Shown: piece after piece, positions 17,863 to 26,293 of the stretch
Position numbering within the stretch: the first letter of the stretch is position 1
Layout: every line of letters starts with the position of its first letter
NCBI GenBank assembly: GCA_018001635.1
Contig: JAGNHS010000011.1
Coordinates: forward strand, 1 to 61,758
Direction: 5' to 3'
Length of the DNA: 61,758 bases
Source of the DNA: Pseudomonadota bacterium
GTDB lineage: Bacteria > Bdellovibrionota > UBA2428
Position numbers and translations under genes: made by a program
The notes under the pieces: generated by a model
What the model was told of the DNA's origin: nothing
Seen by the model: only the letters and a program-made list of their open reading frames with translations
Database searches by the model: none

Positions 17863-18117
17863 CCACAGCTTTTTGGGAATTTCATATTCTTTTCCTGAGG
17901 AGTTCCACCGCGCCATTGTCACGCGTTATTCAATTCAATAAATAATTCTTAAGGACACTCGGGGTTCCCGAAGGTCGAGCCACTTGGCGAAGACCTGAGG
18001 AAGGGGGTGCCCTGCCGTGTCTTTAAGAATTATTTATTGAATTGAATAACGCATGCCTACGGCCGCACCCCCAACAACTCCTCAGGAAAAGAATATGAAA
18101 TTCCCAAAAAGCTGTGG
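17863..18117. repeat. Hairpin element, copy 2 (conserved core in a giant two-tier inverted repeat)
   Basis: Outer arms 17863-17904 and 18076-18117 are a perfect 42/42 inverted repeat. Inner arms 17923-17958 and 18017-18052 pair at 35/36 positions. The 18- and 23-nt stretches between inner and outer arms do not pair. The 58-nt core (17959-18016) matches copy 1 at 6977-7100: TCGGG-GTT-CCCGA, AGGTC-GA-GCC-ACTT-GGC-GAA-GACCT, AGGGGGTGCCCT, GCCGTG. Arms have no sequence similarity to those of copy 1. This fills most of the 376-nt gap between ettA and the cupredoxin gene. Confidence 0.9.
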
Positions 18118-18164
18118 AGTGAACTGCGTAGTGTTATAGAGCGATACTGGATTCGATGGGCGTC

Positions 18165-18193
18165 TTGCTATTGCTCGGGCTTAGTCTGATAAT
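18165..18193 (+). promoter_or_regulatory. Sigma70-type promoter for the cupredoxin gene
   Basis: TTGCTA (18165-18170), a 17-nt spacer and GATAAT (18188-18193) lie 36 nt upstream of the cupredoxin ATG and outside the hairpin element. Spacing is optimal; each box differs from consensus at two positions or fewer. Confidence 0.55.
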
Positions 18194-18228
18194 GGATTCT
18201 GTTTCGAAATTCAAAATAGGAGATTTCT

Positions 18229-18588
18229 ATGAAAAAAATTATTTCACTTAGCAGTTTATTTTTAAGTTCAGCACTTTTTGCGACCACTGTTCCGCCGCGC
18301 GTGATTGAGCTTCACACAGAAAAAGTTAAAGATGTGATGCATTGGATTCCTGAGTCTGTGACTGTTAAGCCAGGCGAAAAAGTGAAATTTGTTTTAAAAC
18401 ATGATCTCGAAGGCGGTTTTGAATTTCATGGTTTTAAAGTGGAAGCTTTAAAATTAGAGAAACAAGTCAATCGCCATAAAACACTAGAAGTAGAAACTAT
18501 GATTCCAAAAGATCTTAAAAAGGGTGAATATCCAATCGGCTGTCAGTTTCACCCTGCTCACGCAGCCGCTAAGCTGATTGTAGAATAA
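18229..18588 (+). CDS. Exported cupredoxin-like copper protein
   Basis: Small periplasmic blue-copper-type protein. Residues 1-18 are a signal peptide (MKKIISLSSLFLSSALFA). The mature ~100 residues form a plastocyanin-like sandwich: PESVTVKPGEKVKFVLKH is the typical early strand pair, with candidate copper ligands His in EFHGF, Cys in PIGCQFH and His in HPAH near the C-terminus. Likely role is electron transfer or copper handling; no redox partner lies next to it. AGGAG 8 nt before ATG supports the start. The stop abuts the convergent gene with no gap. Confidence 0.82.
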   Translation: MKKIISLSSLFLSSALFATTVPPRVIELHTEKVKDVMHWIPESVTVKPGEKVKFVLKHDLEGGFEFHGFKVEALKLEKQVNRHKTLEVETMIPKDLKKGEYPIGCQFHPAHAAAKLIVE

Positions 18589-19185
18589 TCAAATATTTTC
18601 GCAGTGATCGAGGGAGAGTTTCGCTTGCTCTCCTTCGTTTTTAAAAAACGATTCCATATAAGTTTCTTTTGATTTTGTATCAAAACGTGCGCTACCAGTT
18701 CGAATAAATAAAAATAGTTTTTGTTTAGAAGTTTTATCTTCACTTAAAAAAATAGGAAAGCTTGCAGCCATAGTGTTGTAATTAAGTTCTGATACACCTA
18801 AAGGTGATCGGCCAATAGCTTTTGCTGGTGAGCGAGTTCTATCGATAATTTCAACGAAAGCGCCTCCATCAGCATAGAGTGTGTCGCCAGTGCTATTGAT
18901 GTTTGGTTCTTCTGACTTGATCACAACATCAGCTCCAAGAACGGCCACGTACTTTCGAACGTCTTGAATTCTCCAATCAATGACACCTAATTCTACTTCT
19001 TTGGCAACGAGGGATTTTTTAGTGCAAATAGTTTTTGTATAAAGAACTTTTCTTTCGAAATTAATTTGATCAACGCTCGCCACTTGAAATTGAATTGCAA
19101 AATAAGCAGACATTTGTGAACTGTTAATTTCAGAAAAAACTGAAAGCGATAATAGGCTAATAACTAAAAGAAAAAATCTCATCAT
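18589..19185 (-). CDS. Exported protein of unknown function
   Basis: A 198-residue protein I cannot place. A signal peptide covers residues 1-18 (MMRFFLLVISLLSLSVFS); two ATGs are adjacent, 19185 and 19182. The mature part is beta-rich and carries three cysteines, one near the C-terminus (DHCENI). No lipobox, membrane segment or catalytic motif is seen. It converges end-to-end with the cupredoxin gene, which says nothing of function. Confidence 0.72.
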   Translation of the reverse strand: MMRFFLLVISLLSLSVFSEINSSQMSAYFAIQFQVASVDQINFERKVLYTKTICTKKSLVAKEVELGVIDWRIQDVRKYVAVLGADVVIKSEEPNINSTGDTLYADGGAFVEIIDRTRSPAKAIGRSPLGVSELNYNTMAASFPIFLSEDKTSKQKLFLFIRTGSARFDTKSKETYMESFFKNEGEQAKLSLDHCENI

Positions 19186-19324
19186 GGCGCGAAGAATCTG
19201 ATTAAATTGTATTTATGTCAAGTGTAGTTATTGTGATAGACCGTGATAAGCAATTTAGAAATCCCTTTAGAATTAGCTCCTTAAGCTACTTTGTTGAATG
19301 CTTACAAGATGAATCTTGAGGCGG

Positions 19325-20194
19325 ATGAGAGATTTGCTTAAAAGTCGATGGATGAATCTTTTCAAAAATCAATTAAAATTCATGCTCTTATTTTTATTTA
19401 TTTCAAACGTGTTTTCGGATCAGAAATTAAGTGATGAACTCATTAGAAAAGAATCTCAAATTTTAAAAGATCTTGAAAAACTAAACCGTTCCTCAATCGA
19501 AAAGGGATGGCCAAAGGGGAAATATAAAACATTGGAATCAAGTCGACAGTGGCTAAAGTCCTCTCAGGAAACTGTAGACGAACTATTTTTTCCCAAGGAA
19601 GCTCTGAATATATTTAAAAAAATTGTTACTAAAGCACTTGAGGTTCAATATGCATTTCATGACAAAGAGGGAGTAGATCATTTTTTACGAGGCTTTATGG
19701 CTCAAGGTGAAGTCCCATTATATGCCATTAATAGTGCCGCTAAGCATCTTATCGGACCCAAGGAGCTTAGGTACTCTTATCATCGATTCACTTCATTGAA
19801 TTATAGTAGAGGTCCTTATTTAAAGGTTGAGTGGATTAGAGGTGGTCGTGTGATTCGAGATTTTAGTATCGCCTTTCCTGACTATGGGGTTGAGAGTGGA
19901 GGCGATATGAATATGGGGTCGCATTGGAGAGAAGATTTTCAAAGTTATATTTTTGATCAAATTAAATTGTCTAAAGATGTTATTTTTCATGGCACAAAAT
20001 CTGAAAGAAATAGAGCTTGGAAGAATTTACAAAATTCCACTTATGCTGTTCAGCTTCATAGAGAACTAGGAGAAACTAGAAAGCAAAAAGTTTTAGCTTT
20101 AAGAGAGGATTATCGAAAGGCAGAGTTTGAGTTGGCCTTAGCTAAAAGAAGGCTCAAGGAGTGCCAGAGCGCACTTCACAAGCAGTCCAATTAA
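19325..20194 (+). CDS. Exported protein of unknown function with a C-terminal coiled coil
   Basis: Not recognised. The N-terminus is basic and then hydrophobic (FMLLFLFISNVFS), a signal peptide that works from ATG 19325 or ATG 19352; a TTG at 19316 is also in frame. The middle contains a globular segment with HRFTSLNYSRGPYLKVEW and GGDMNMGSHWREDF. The last ~45 residues (RKQKVLALREDYRKAEFE and onward) are strongly heptad-like and charged, a likely coiled coil. It stands alone between a divergent unknown and the convergent topoisomerase VI operon. Confidence 0.7.
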   Translation: MRDLLKSRWMNLFKNQLKFMLLFLFISNVFSDQKLSDELIRKESQILKDLEKLNRSSIEKGWPKGKYKTLESSRQWLKSSQETVDELFFPKEALNIFKKIVTKALEVQYAFHDKEGVDHFLRGFMAQGEVPLYAINSAAKHLIGPKELRYSYHRFTSLNYSRGPYLKVEWIRGGRVIRDFSIAFPDYGVESGGDMNMGSHWREDFQSYIFDQIKLSKDVIFHGTKSERNRAWKNLQNSTYAVQLHRELGETRKQKVLALREDYRKAEFELALAKRRLKECQSALHKQSN

Positions 20195-20220
20195 ATTAAG
20201 AATCTGCGCTTATGTAAAAA

Positions 20221-21381
20221 TTAAACGTATTCTTTGCGCTTAATTTTATCGACAATAATCTTTTCGGGCATCAATGGATCGCGGGGATCGACCATGAAAT
20301 AAGCTTGTTGCTCGCAACGTCGCTTGTTTGAAACTAGCCACTTTAAGATGTCTGTGACACCCTTGTTCTTTTTATCTTGAAAGAAGGGGTCGTTTTTCAT
20401 GGCGTCTTGTGCTTTTTTAAGAGCGCGGCCTTCTTGTGGGTCCGAGGCATTCACGCCGTAATCGGCCAAATCATATTTTTTAATATCGCTTGGAAGAACG
20501 CCTAAAAATCTTACCTCAGGGGCACTGAAGTCGGCATTACGAATTAAGCTTGCGGCCGAGCCGGCTTTTAGAGTTCGGTAAATGTTTTGAATGGTATAGG
20601 CGTCCAGATCTCCGAAGAAATAGATAGGCACTTCAAGTTGATCTTGAATAGCCTTACTCCAAGAGCGAACAGCGTTAGAAGGTACGCCTTGGGCGCCTAG
20701 TAAAATACAATTGTGTCTTTTGGTGAAACCGTTGGTGACCAATGTGTTGGCGGTACCTTCGGACTCAACCACTAAGCAAAAATCAATTTTGCCTTTTTTA
20801 GGCTTAAGTCTAAAGCTTTGCGGTTTATTTTTAGGTTGAAAGGGAGATGTTCCAAGGCTGCTTAAATCGACAATGGCTTTTTCATTGTTCGGTAAAGACT
20901 CTGTGACAATCAAGTTTTGGCTATAAGTTTGTCCGCCGCGATCGTTGGCATAGCAGTTGAGTTCTTCGCGATAGACTTCGAGCATTTCAGTGATGAAATC
21001 CACAACAGCATCACTCTCTGATTGATCTTGGAAGTCGAGTGGCTTTAATTTTGGATTGTGTTTACATTCACCTTTCGCGATATAGTAAAGTTCGCGCTTG
21101 GTGTTGACTGCGCCAGTTTCTAAATTGCGCAAAAGAATTTCTAGAAAAAAGACGGCGCGTGACATTTTTTGAACTGAAGATACGTTGAGTTCAGTTCTAA
21201 CTTTTTTATCTCCAGGAGTGAGATATCCCACTCTGGGGTTGTAAAAAGCATTATCAAGCGAACACTTTGTCGCTTCGAGAACAGGTCTTTTGGCTTTTTC
21301 CAAATCGGCGATCATTTCTAAACAGAGATCTTTAGATAAAACGGGAATATCTTTATTGGTACCAACGCCTTTAGTTGTCAT
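20221..21381 (-). CDS. top6A: DNA topoisomerase VI subunit A (Spo11-like)
   Basis: Catalytic subunit of type IIB topoisomerase, which makes two-base-staggered double-strand breaks and passes a second duplex through. The winged-helix domain ends in NTKRELYYIAKGE, with the catalytic tyrosine at about residue 99 or 100 in the TKR-(E/D)-(L/I)-YY context. The Toprim domain follows: glutamate in CLVVESEGTANTL and the metal-binding DxD in FFGDLDAYT. At 386 residues it matches archaeal subunits (370-390). It starts 2 nt after the stop of top6B, so the subunits are coupled. Type IIB enzymes are typical of archaea and plants and only scattered in bacteria. Confidence 0.92.
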   Translation of the reverse strand: MTTKGVGTNKDIPVLSKDLCLEMIADLEKAKRPVLEATKCSLDNAFYNPRVGYLTPGDKKVRTELNVSSVQKMSRAVFFLEILLRNLETGAVNTKRELYYIAKGECKHNPKLKPLDFQDQSESDAVVDFITEMLEVYREELNCYANDRGGQTYSQNLIVTESLPNNEKAIVDLSSLGTSPFQPKNKPQSFRLKPKKGKIDFCLVVESEGTANTLVTNGFTKRHNCILLGAQGVPSNAVRSWSKAIQDQLEVPIYFFGDLDAYTIQNIYRTLKAGSAASLIRNADFSAPEVRFLGVLPSDIKKYDLADYGVNASDPQEGRALKKAQDAMKNDPFFQDKKNKGVTDILKWLVSNKRRCEQQAYFMVDPRDPLMPEKIIVDKIKRKEYV

Positions 21382-21383
21382 TT

Positions 21384-23081
21384 TTATGCATTCGCCTCTT
21401 CGTTTGAGTCATCATTATTTTTGTCGTTGTTTTCATCGTCTGCTTCGCTAGATTTTTTCATTCGCTCATCGAGTTTGGATTGTTTTTGTACGGCAGTTTC
21501 GAGATCGCCTTCGGCTTTGTCGGCATCTCGGCCAAGAATTTTCAACATTCCAAGCTTAGCTTTTTCTAATCTTGATTGAGGAGCTTTTGTGATTCTTCCC
21601 AAACACTCAATGAGGATGGGGCCGAATTGTTCGATGTGCTGTTTTTTCTTTTCTAAATCAAATTCTTTTTGTTCTCGTTTTATGTAACGAGACAATCTTT
21701 GGCCTGCTTGGATAAGCGCCAATCGTAATTCTTCAACGAGCTCGTCGCTTCCATCGATGGTTTCTTTGGAGGCGTTTTTGAATTTGATAAAAGGAGAAAC
21801 CACGCTCACAGCCACTACATAAGGGCCAATAGGTAGTGAATTTTTAGGTTGAGCTAATCCGTAAGCTCTCCAGTTCACACTCTCTAAGGCCTTTACAATG
21901 GCGCAGCTTGATTTATCGAATTGAAGTGGGACGCGGTTGGCAAAACGTAAAACAGTAACTGGGTCGTCGGCTTCGCCAGCGTTCTTAAGAAAGCGTGCAA
22001 TGGCCACTTCCACAACGACAGGTTTAAAATCGCAAATTCTTGGTTTTCTCGAAACTACACTAAAGAAATCGATTTCGCCTAAGCGTTTAATGCTGTCGGC
22101 AAGACCTTCTTCTCCAATAGACAAGACTGAGCGTGTGTTTGGAGGCATGAGTTCTGTTTTTTGAATCACTTCGTAAACAGATTTGAGGTCTTTGTCGGAA
22201 ATAGAGCTTATGGATTTATCTAATAATCCTTTTCCTAATCCATTTTTCTTAAGTTGATCGATAACGGGATCGTTGATTCGAGAAAAACCTTTCTTAAGAA
22301 AAGTTTCTAAAGAGCTTTTACCAAATAAAGTTCCATGCGAAAGAAACTCACCTAATTTTAAAGTGTGGGGATGAGGAGCTACGGCCTCAGGAATATCGAC
22401 TGGAATTTTTGTAACTCTATCGAGTTTTACGAGGGCTTCATCGTTGATTTTATAATTTAAAGTTAGATGGGGGTTTACTAGACTGGTGGCTGTTAAATAC
22501 GTGAGCACTCCACCTTCACCTTGCATTTGTAGGCGTCCATCTAAAATAAATTCTACACTGGTGCCGTGAGGCCTATCCCAATCAATGCTTTTTTTGTCTT
22601 TAAGCACACCTTGGTTTTTTTTGATGTCGACTTCTACGATTCCTTGAATCGCTTGTCTCATGGCCTTGGTTTTAGTGATAACTTTAACCCCTTGAGCTGA
22701 AGTGAGCTGTGCCCAAGTTGTAGCAGCCGAAATACCGATACCTTGCTGACCGCGAGAGCAGCGTCCACGTCCAAATTTAGAAGAGGCTAAGTATTCTCCA
22801 TAAACACGGCTGAGATCTTCGGTGGGGATACCGGGGCCGTTATCTCTTACAAGAATACGAATTTGATCCATATTCTTCTGCGATCCGACTCCAAGCTTTT
22901 CTATTTCAATGGTGACCTCAGGAAGTATTTGAGCGTCTTCACAAGCGTCTAAAGAGTTATCTACAGACTCTTTTAGGGTGGTGAGAACGGCCTTGGTTCC
23001 TGAAGAAAAGCCCACTTGTTGGAGATTTTTCGAGAAATATTCAGCAGTTGAGCTTGATGTTATCTTTGATGCCACGGCCAT
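21384..23081 (-). CDS. top6B: DNA topoisomerase VI subunit B (GHKL ATPase)
   Basis: ATPase subunit that dimerises on ATP binding and drives strand passage with Top6A. Bergerat-fold motifs: ESVDNSLDACED (N box), RDNGPGIP (G1), GRCSRGQQGIGISAA (G2 lid, nearly identical to the archaeal form) and RPHGTSVEF (G3). The helix-2-turn-helix and transducer regions follow, with SIGEEGLADSIKRLGE and RFANRVPLQFD as family marks. Length 565; the last ~30 residues are an acidic, Asn/Asp-rich tail (DENNDKNNDDSNEE) not typical of archaeal proteins. First gene of the top6B-top6A operon, divergent from queE. Confidence 0.93.
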   Translation of the reverse strand: MAVASKITSSSTAEYFSKNLQQVGFSSGTKAVLTTLKESVDNSLDACEDAQILPEVTIEIEKLGVGSQKNMDQIRILVRDNGPGIPTEDLSRVYGEYLASSKFGRGRCSRGQQGIGISAATTWAQLTSAQGVKVITKTKAMRQAIQGIVEVDIKKNQGVLKDKKSIDWDRPHGTSVEFILDGRLQMQGEGGVLTYLTATSLVNPHLTLNYKINDEALVKLDRVTKIPVDIPEAVAPHPHTLKLGEFLSHGTLFGKSSLETFLKKGFSRINDPVIDQLKKNGLGKGLLDKSISSISDKDLKSVYEVIQKTELMPPNTRSVLSIGEEGLADSIKRLGEIDFFSVVSRKPRICDFKPVVVEVAIARFLKNAGEADDPVTVLRFANRVPLQFDKSSCAIVKALESVNWRAYGLAQPKNSLPIGPYVVAVSVVSPFIKFKNASKETIDGSDELVEELRLALIQAGQRLSRYIKREQKEFDLEKKKQHIEQFGPILIECLGRITKAPQSRLEKAKLGMLKILGRDADKAEGDLETAVQKQSKLDERMKKSSEADDENNDKNNDDSNEEANA

Positions 23082-23148
23082 AAAGTTAAGGTTAGAATTG
23101 CGGCTTTGACAAGGTTTTTAAAAGCCTATAGCTCAATGAGTCAGAGAT

Positions 23149-23802
23149 ATGGAGTCCCAAAACTTACTCATTAATGAGATTTTTTATAGCATTCAGGGGG
23201 AATCCTCTCAGGCTGGCAGACCTTCAGTCTTTGTTCGTTTAAGTGGCTGTCCATTACGTTGCACTTGGTGCGATACGGCCTACGCTTTTAATGAAGGACA
23301 GAAAAAATCTTTTTCAGAAATTTTAAATGAAATTAAAAAATATCCAACTCGGCTTGTCGAAGTTACAGGTGGGGAGCCCTTAGCTCAAAAAAATTCTATA
23401 GAGTTTCTTCGTTTCTTGGAAGATGAAGCTTTTGAAATAATGCTTGAAACCAGTGGTGCTTATTCCATTCAAAATGTTCCTAAAAGCGTAAAAATTATTA
23501 TGGATCTCAAAGCGCCAGCCTCTGGCGAATCACATAGAAATCTTTGGGATAATATGGCTTGGCTTAAGGCTGGAATTGATGAAATTAAATTTGTTGTTCA
23601 AAATAAAGAAGATTTTGATTTTGCGTTGAATATTGAAAAAGAACGAAATCTTACGGCGTCCTTTGTCACTTTAATTTCTCCCGTATTCGGAAAAATTGAT
23701 TATAAAGAATTAGCTCAATGGATATTAGAAAGTGGGCGCCCCTTTAGAATGCAAATACAAATGCATAAGTTTATATGGAGTCCGGAGGCTCGCGGCGTAT
23801 GA
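23149..23802 (+). CDS. queE: 7-carboxy-7-deazaguanine synthase (radical SAM)
   Basis: Contracts 6-carboxy-tetrahydropterin to 7-carboxy-7-deazaguanine, the third step of preQ1 synthesis. The cluster-binding motif is SGCPLRCTWCDTAY (CX3CX2C, the shortened radical SAM form with three Cys). QGESSQAGRPSVFVRLSG precedes it as in other QueE proteins, and VEVTGGEPLAQ is the SAM-binding GGE. 217 residues, normal. First gene of queE-queD-queC-queF, each overlapping the next. I see no preQ1 riboswitch in the 67-nt leader. Confidence 0.93.
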   Translation: MESQNLLINEIFYSIQGESSQAGRPSVFVRLSGCPLRCTWCDTAYAFNEGQKKSFSEILNEIKKYPTRLVEVTGGEPLAQKNSIEFLRFLEDEAFEIMLETSGAYSIQNVPKSVKIIMDLKAPASGESHRNLWDNMAWLKAGIDEIKFVVQNKEDFDFALNIEKERNLTASFVTLISPVFGKIDYKELAQWILESGRPFRMQIQMHKFIWSPEARGV

Positions 23803-24173
23803 GTGCAATTCTTGATTTAACTTGTGAGTTTTTTTTAGAAGTAGCGCACCACATGCCTCATTTTCCAGAGGGTCATCCTAACACTCGCTTGCATGGTCAC
23901 TCTTATCAGGGCTTAGTCACACTTAGAGGCCCTCTAGATCCTGTTTCTGGAACAGTGATGGACATTGAAAGGGTTAGAGAAAAAATAAAGGGAATGGTCG
24001 ATGACTTAGATCATCGCTATTTGAATGAAATTCCTGGATTAGAAAGTCCTTCATCTGAACGATTGGCCGTGTGGATTTGGAATCGTTTAAAGCCCAGCAT
24101 TCCTCAATTAATTAAAGTTGAACTTAAAAGACCTAGTATTGGAATGAGTGTGTCTTATGGTGGGCCTCTATGA
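23799..24173 (+). CDS. queD: QueD-like 6-carboxytetrahydropterin synthase with altered catalytic position
   Basis: COG0720 enzyme expected to convert dihydroneopterin triphosphate to 6-carboxy-tetrahydropterin. Zinc-binding histidines are seen in VAHHMPHF and LHGHSY. In E. coli QueD the catalytic cysteine sits four residues before HGH (CxxLHGH); here the same place is Asn (PNTRLHGHSY), and no other Cys lies near it. The rest fits: DLDHRYLNEIPG and ELKRPSIGMSVSY. ATG 23799 overlaps the queE stop by 4 nt; the longer in-frame ATG 23775 lies inside queE. The context makes QueD the obvious role, so the substitution is notable. Confidence 0.85.
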   Translation: MSAILDLTCEFFLEVAHHMPHFPEGHPNTRLHGHSYQGLVTLRGPLDPVSGTVMDIERVREKIKGMVDDLDHRYLNEIPGLESPSSERLAVWIWNRLKPSIPQLIKVELKRPSIGMSVSYGGPL

Positions 24174-24871
24174 ATCAAGCTCGAGTCATTAAACGAGCCT
24201 TGGTTTTGTTTTCGGGCGGACAGGATTCAGTCACTTGTTTGTACTGGGCTTTGGCTCGTTTCGAACAGGTTTATGCAATTAGTTTCGATTATGGTCAAAG
24301 ACATTGCATCGAATTGAAATGCGCACAAGAGCTCTGTGCTGAAGAATCTATTCCATGGACCTTGGTTGAATTAAGTTTTTTAAATAATTTAAACGCTAAT
24401 GCGTTAACTCAAGAGTCAGAAGCCATAGTTAAAGAAGGAACTTATAAAAATTTGCCATCTACGTTTGTTCCAGGAAGAAACATTCTATTTCTTTCGGTGG
24501 CCGCGAGTTGGGCGCTTCCTCGTGGAATCTCAGATATTGTTATTGGTGCCTGTGAAACCGATTATTCCGGATATCCTGATTGTCGTGATGCTTTTATGCG
24601 AAAAATGGAAGCGTCGTTGGGGGCTGGGCTTGATGCGGAGTTAAAAATACACACTCCATTAATGTTTTTAACTAAGGGTCAAACTTTTCAATTAGCGCAA
24701 AAGCTTGGACAACTGAAAAATGTTATTGAAAAGTCTCACACTTGTTATCGCGGGGACCGCGAGAATTTTAATGAATGGGGATATGGCTGTGGAGAATGTC
24801 CTGCCTGTGAACTTCGTAAAAAAGGTTTTGAAGATTTTAAAAATCTGGAAAGATTGAGTGTTTATGGCTGA
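24170..24871 (+). CDS. queC: 7-cyano-7-deazaguanine (preQ0) synthase
   Basis: ATP- and ammonia-dependent conversion of 7-carboxy-7-deazaguanine to preQ0. The PP-loop is LFSGGQDSVTCLYWAL; SFDYGQRH, TFVPGRNILFLS and GACETDYSGYPDCR are family blocks. The structural zinc is bound by the C-terminal cysteines in SHTCYRGDRENF and GYGCGECPACELR. Length 233, normal. It overlaps queD by 4 nt and queF by 8 nt. Confidence 0.95.
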   Translation: MNQARVIKRALVLFSGGQDSVTCLYWALARFEQVYAISFDYGQRHCIELKCAQELCAEESIPWTLVELSFLNNLNANALTQESEAIVKEGTYKNLPSTFVPGRNILFLSVAASWALPRGISDIVIGACETDYSGYPDCRDAFMRKMEASLGAGLDAELKIHTPLMFLTKGQTFQLAQKLGQLKNVIEKSHTCYRGDRENFNEWGYGCGECPACELRKKGFEDFKNLERLSVYG

Positions 24872-25253
24872 GGCTGAAGGTAAAAAAATTCCATTTGTAG
24901 GTGAAGAGCATATTGATGCTAAAGTTCTAGAAAGCTTTCCTTATGTAGGCCCCAAGCAAAGAATTGTTTATACAACTCATGAATTTTCGGCTGTTTGTCC
25001 TTATTCAGGCTTACCCGATATAGCCACCGTTATAATTGAATATGTCCCCAATGAATTAATTGTAGAATTAAAATCCCTAAAATATTATTTTTTGAGTTAT
25101 CGCAGTGTTGGTATTTATCAAGAACCTGCTACAGCAAGAATTTATAAAGACCTTTTTGCTCTTTTGAAACCTTTAGAGCTTAAAGTGTCTATGACCTATA
25201 ACACTCGTGGCGGAATTGATGCCACAACAAGTGTGAATAGTTTAGAACAATAA
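24864..25253 (+). CDS. queF: NADPH-dependent 7-cyano-7-deazaguanine reductase
   Basis: Four-electron reduction of the preQ0 nitrile to the amine preQ1, the last step before insertion in tRNA. A short, single-domain (unimodular) QueF of 129-131 residues. The nucleophilic Cys and proton donor Asp lie in SAVCPYSGLPDIA; the QueF motif ELKSLKYYFLSYR and GIYQEPATARI follow. ATG 24864 is preferred to ATG 24858. Final gene of the cluster; queA is 18 kb away, and Tgt and QueG/QueH are not in the window. Confidence 0.93.
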   Translation: MAEAEGKKIPFVGEEHIDAKVLESFPYVGPKQRIVYTTHEFSAVCPYSGLPDIATVIIEYVPNELIVELKSLKYYFLSYRSVGIYQEPATARIYKDLFALLKPLELKVSMTYNTRGGIDATTSVNSLEQ

Positions 25254-25279
25254 ATAGTCGCCTGTGAAAAGCGGCTCAA

Positions 25280-26293
25280 TTAAGCCGCTTTACTATCTGT
25301 GGGGGCTCCACCTAAAAGTTCAATGATTTTCTGAGAAATTTTTCTATTATGTCGGCGTAAATGGGCCTCAACTTTTTCGTCGTGAATTTCTTTAACAGCA
25401 CTGAGAATATCTAAGGGTTGCTTGAGTATTTCAGCTTTTCTTAATCTTTCATAAACATCGACTGAGAAAGATAAAATTTTAACTAGCGGAAATAGTGATT
25501 CACTTCTGATTCCCCGAGGATAACCTTTTCCATTAAAAAGCTCATGATGATTTAAAATGAGTTGCATCGTCGTGTCTGAGAGGTTTGGAATTCTTTCCGA
25601 CACTAATTGATGAGATTTAATGGGATGATTTTGTATTGTTTTCTGAACTTCTTTTGGAAGTGTTGAAAAAAATGTTAAAGACAATTCTCTTTCCTTTGGG
25701 CTGAGAGCATCAAGTGAGACATCCATAACAAGGGCGGCACAAGTCAATTCAAAATAGGACTTTCTTGAGTCAAAGCCATTGGCAAAGGCAAAGAGCACAG
25801 AAAGCGTTGTTATGGCGCTAGAGTCATTCATGAGGTGTACGTACTTAGAGCTTTTTACGACGGTGTCTCTAAGTTCTTTTGATTCGGGAGCTACAATGCT
25901 TAGGATTTTGTCTGCTGATTCTTGTAGAATTTGAGAGTGAAGCTTTTGGTCAACAGTGCTGTTGCCCATTAAAATATTGTATATTTTCTTTAAATCAGCC
26001 TTGGCTTCTTTTCCTAGAACTTCACTGTGAAAACCGTCTGGGTGATCGGCGTAAACTTTTTTAGTATTTTTTTCTTCGAGTGCTGCTTTAAGTTCAGAAG
26101 GCAATACAAAGATATTGGGTAGGGCGTGGTTTTTTAATCGTTCTTGCTTTTCGGGATTTAAGGAATCACCTTTTGAAACAAAAACTACATATCTACGTGA
26201 AGAAGGAAGCAAAACATATAGATTTAAAAGAGTATTGCCATCGGAGTCAGTAGGAACTTCTTTAAGTTCTATACGCTCGTGAATTTCGCTCAT
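25280..26293 (-). CDS. Degenerate HD-GYP domain protein
   Basis: An N-terminal ~110-residue domain of PilZ-like size leads into an HD-GYP-type helical domain (residues ~130-320). Where active enzymes have LLHDIGK this protein reads LVMDVSL, so the metal-binding His and the Lys are lost, while NHHELFNGKGYPRG keeps the later HHE and GYP positions. It is therefore unlikely to hydrolyse c-di-GMP in the normal way and may be a binding or scaffold protein. A second HD-GYP protein of similar size (49047-50042) is intact. It converges on queF and is divergent from nothing, with M16 genes upstream on the same strand. Confidence 0.8.
   Translation of the reverse strand: MSEIHERIELKEVPTDSDGNTLLNLYVLLPSSRRYVVFVSKGDSLNPEKQERLKNHALPNIFVLPSELKAALEEKNTKKVYADHPDGFHSEVLGKEAKADLKKIYNILMGNSTVDQKLHSQILQESADKILSIVAPESKELRDTVVKSSKYVHLMNDSSAITTLSVLFAFANGFDSRKSYFELTCAALVMDVSLDALSPKERELSLTFFSTLPKEVQKTIQNHPIKSHQLVSERIPNLSDTTMQLILNHHELFNGKGYPRGIRSESLFPLVKILSFSVDVYERLRKAEILKQPLDILSAVKEIHDEKVEAHLRRHNRKISQKIIELLGGAPTDSKAA

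Noticed and set aside
23082..23148. preQ1 riboswitch in the queE leader
   Set aside because: The 67-nt leader shows no preQ1-I hairpin plus A-rich tail pattern and no longer preQ1-II fold.
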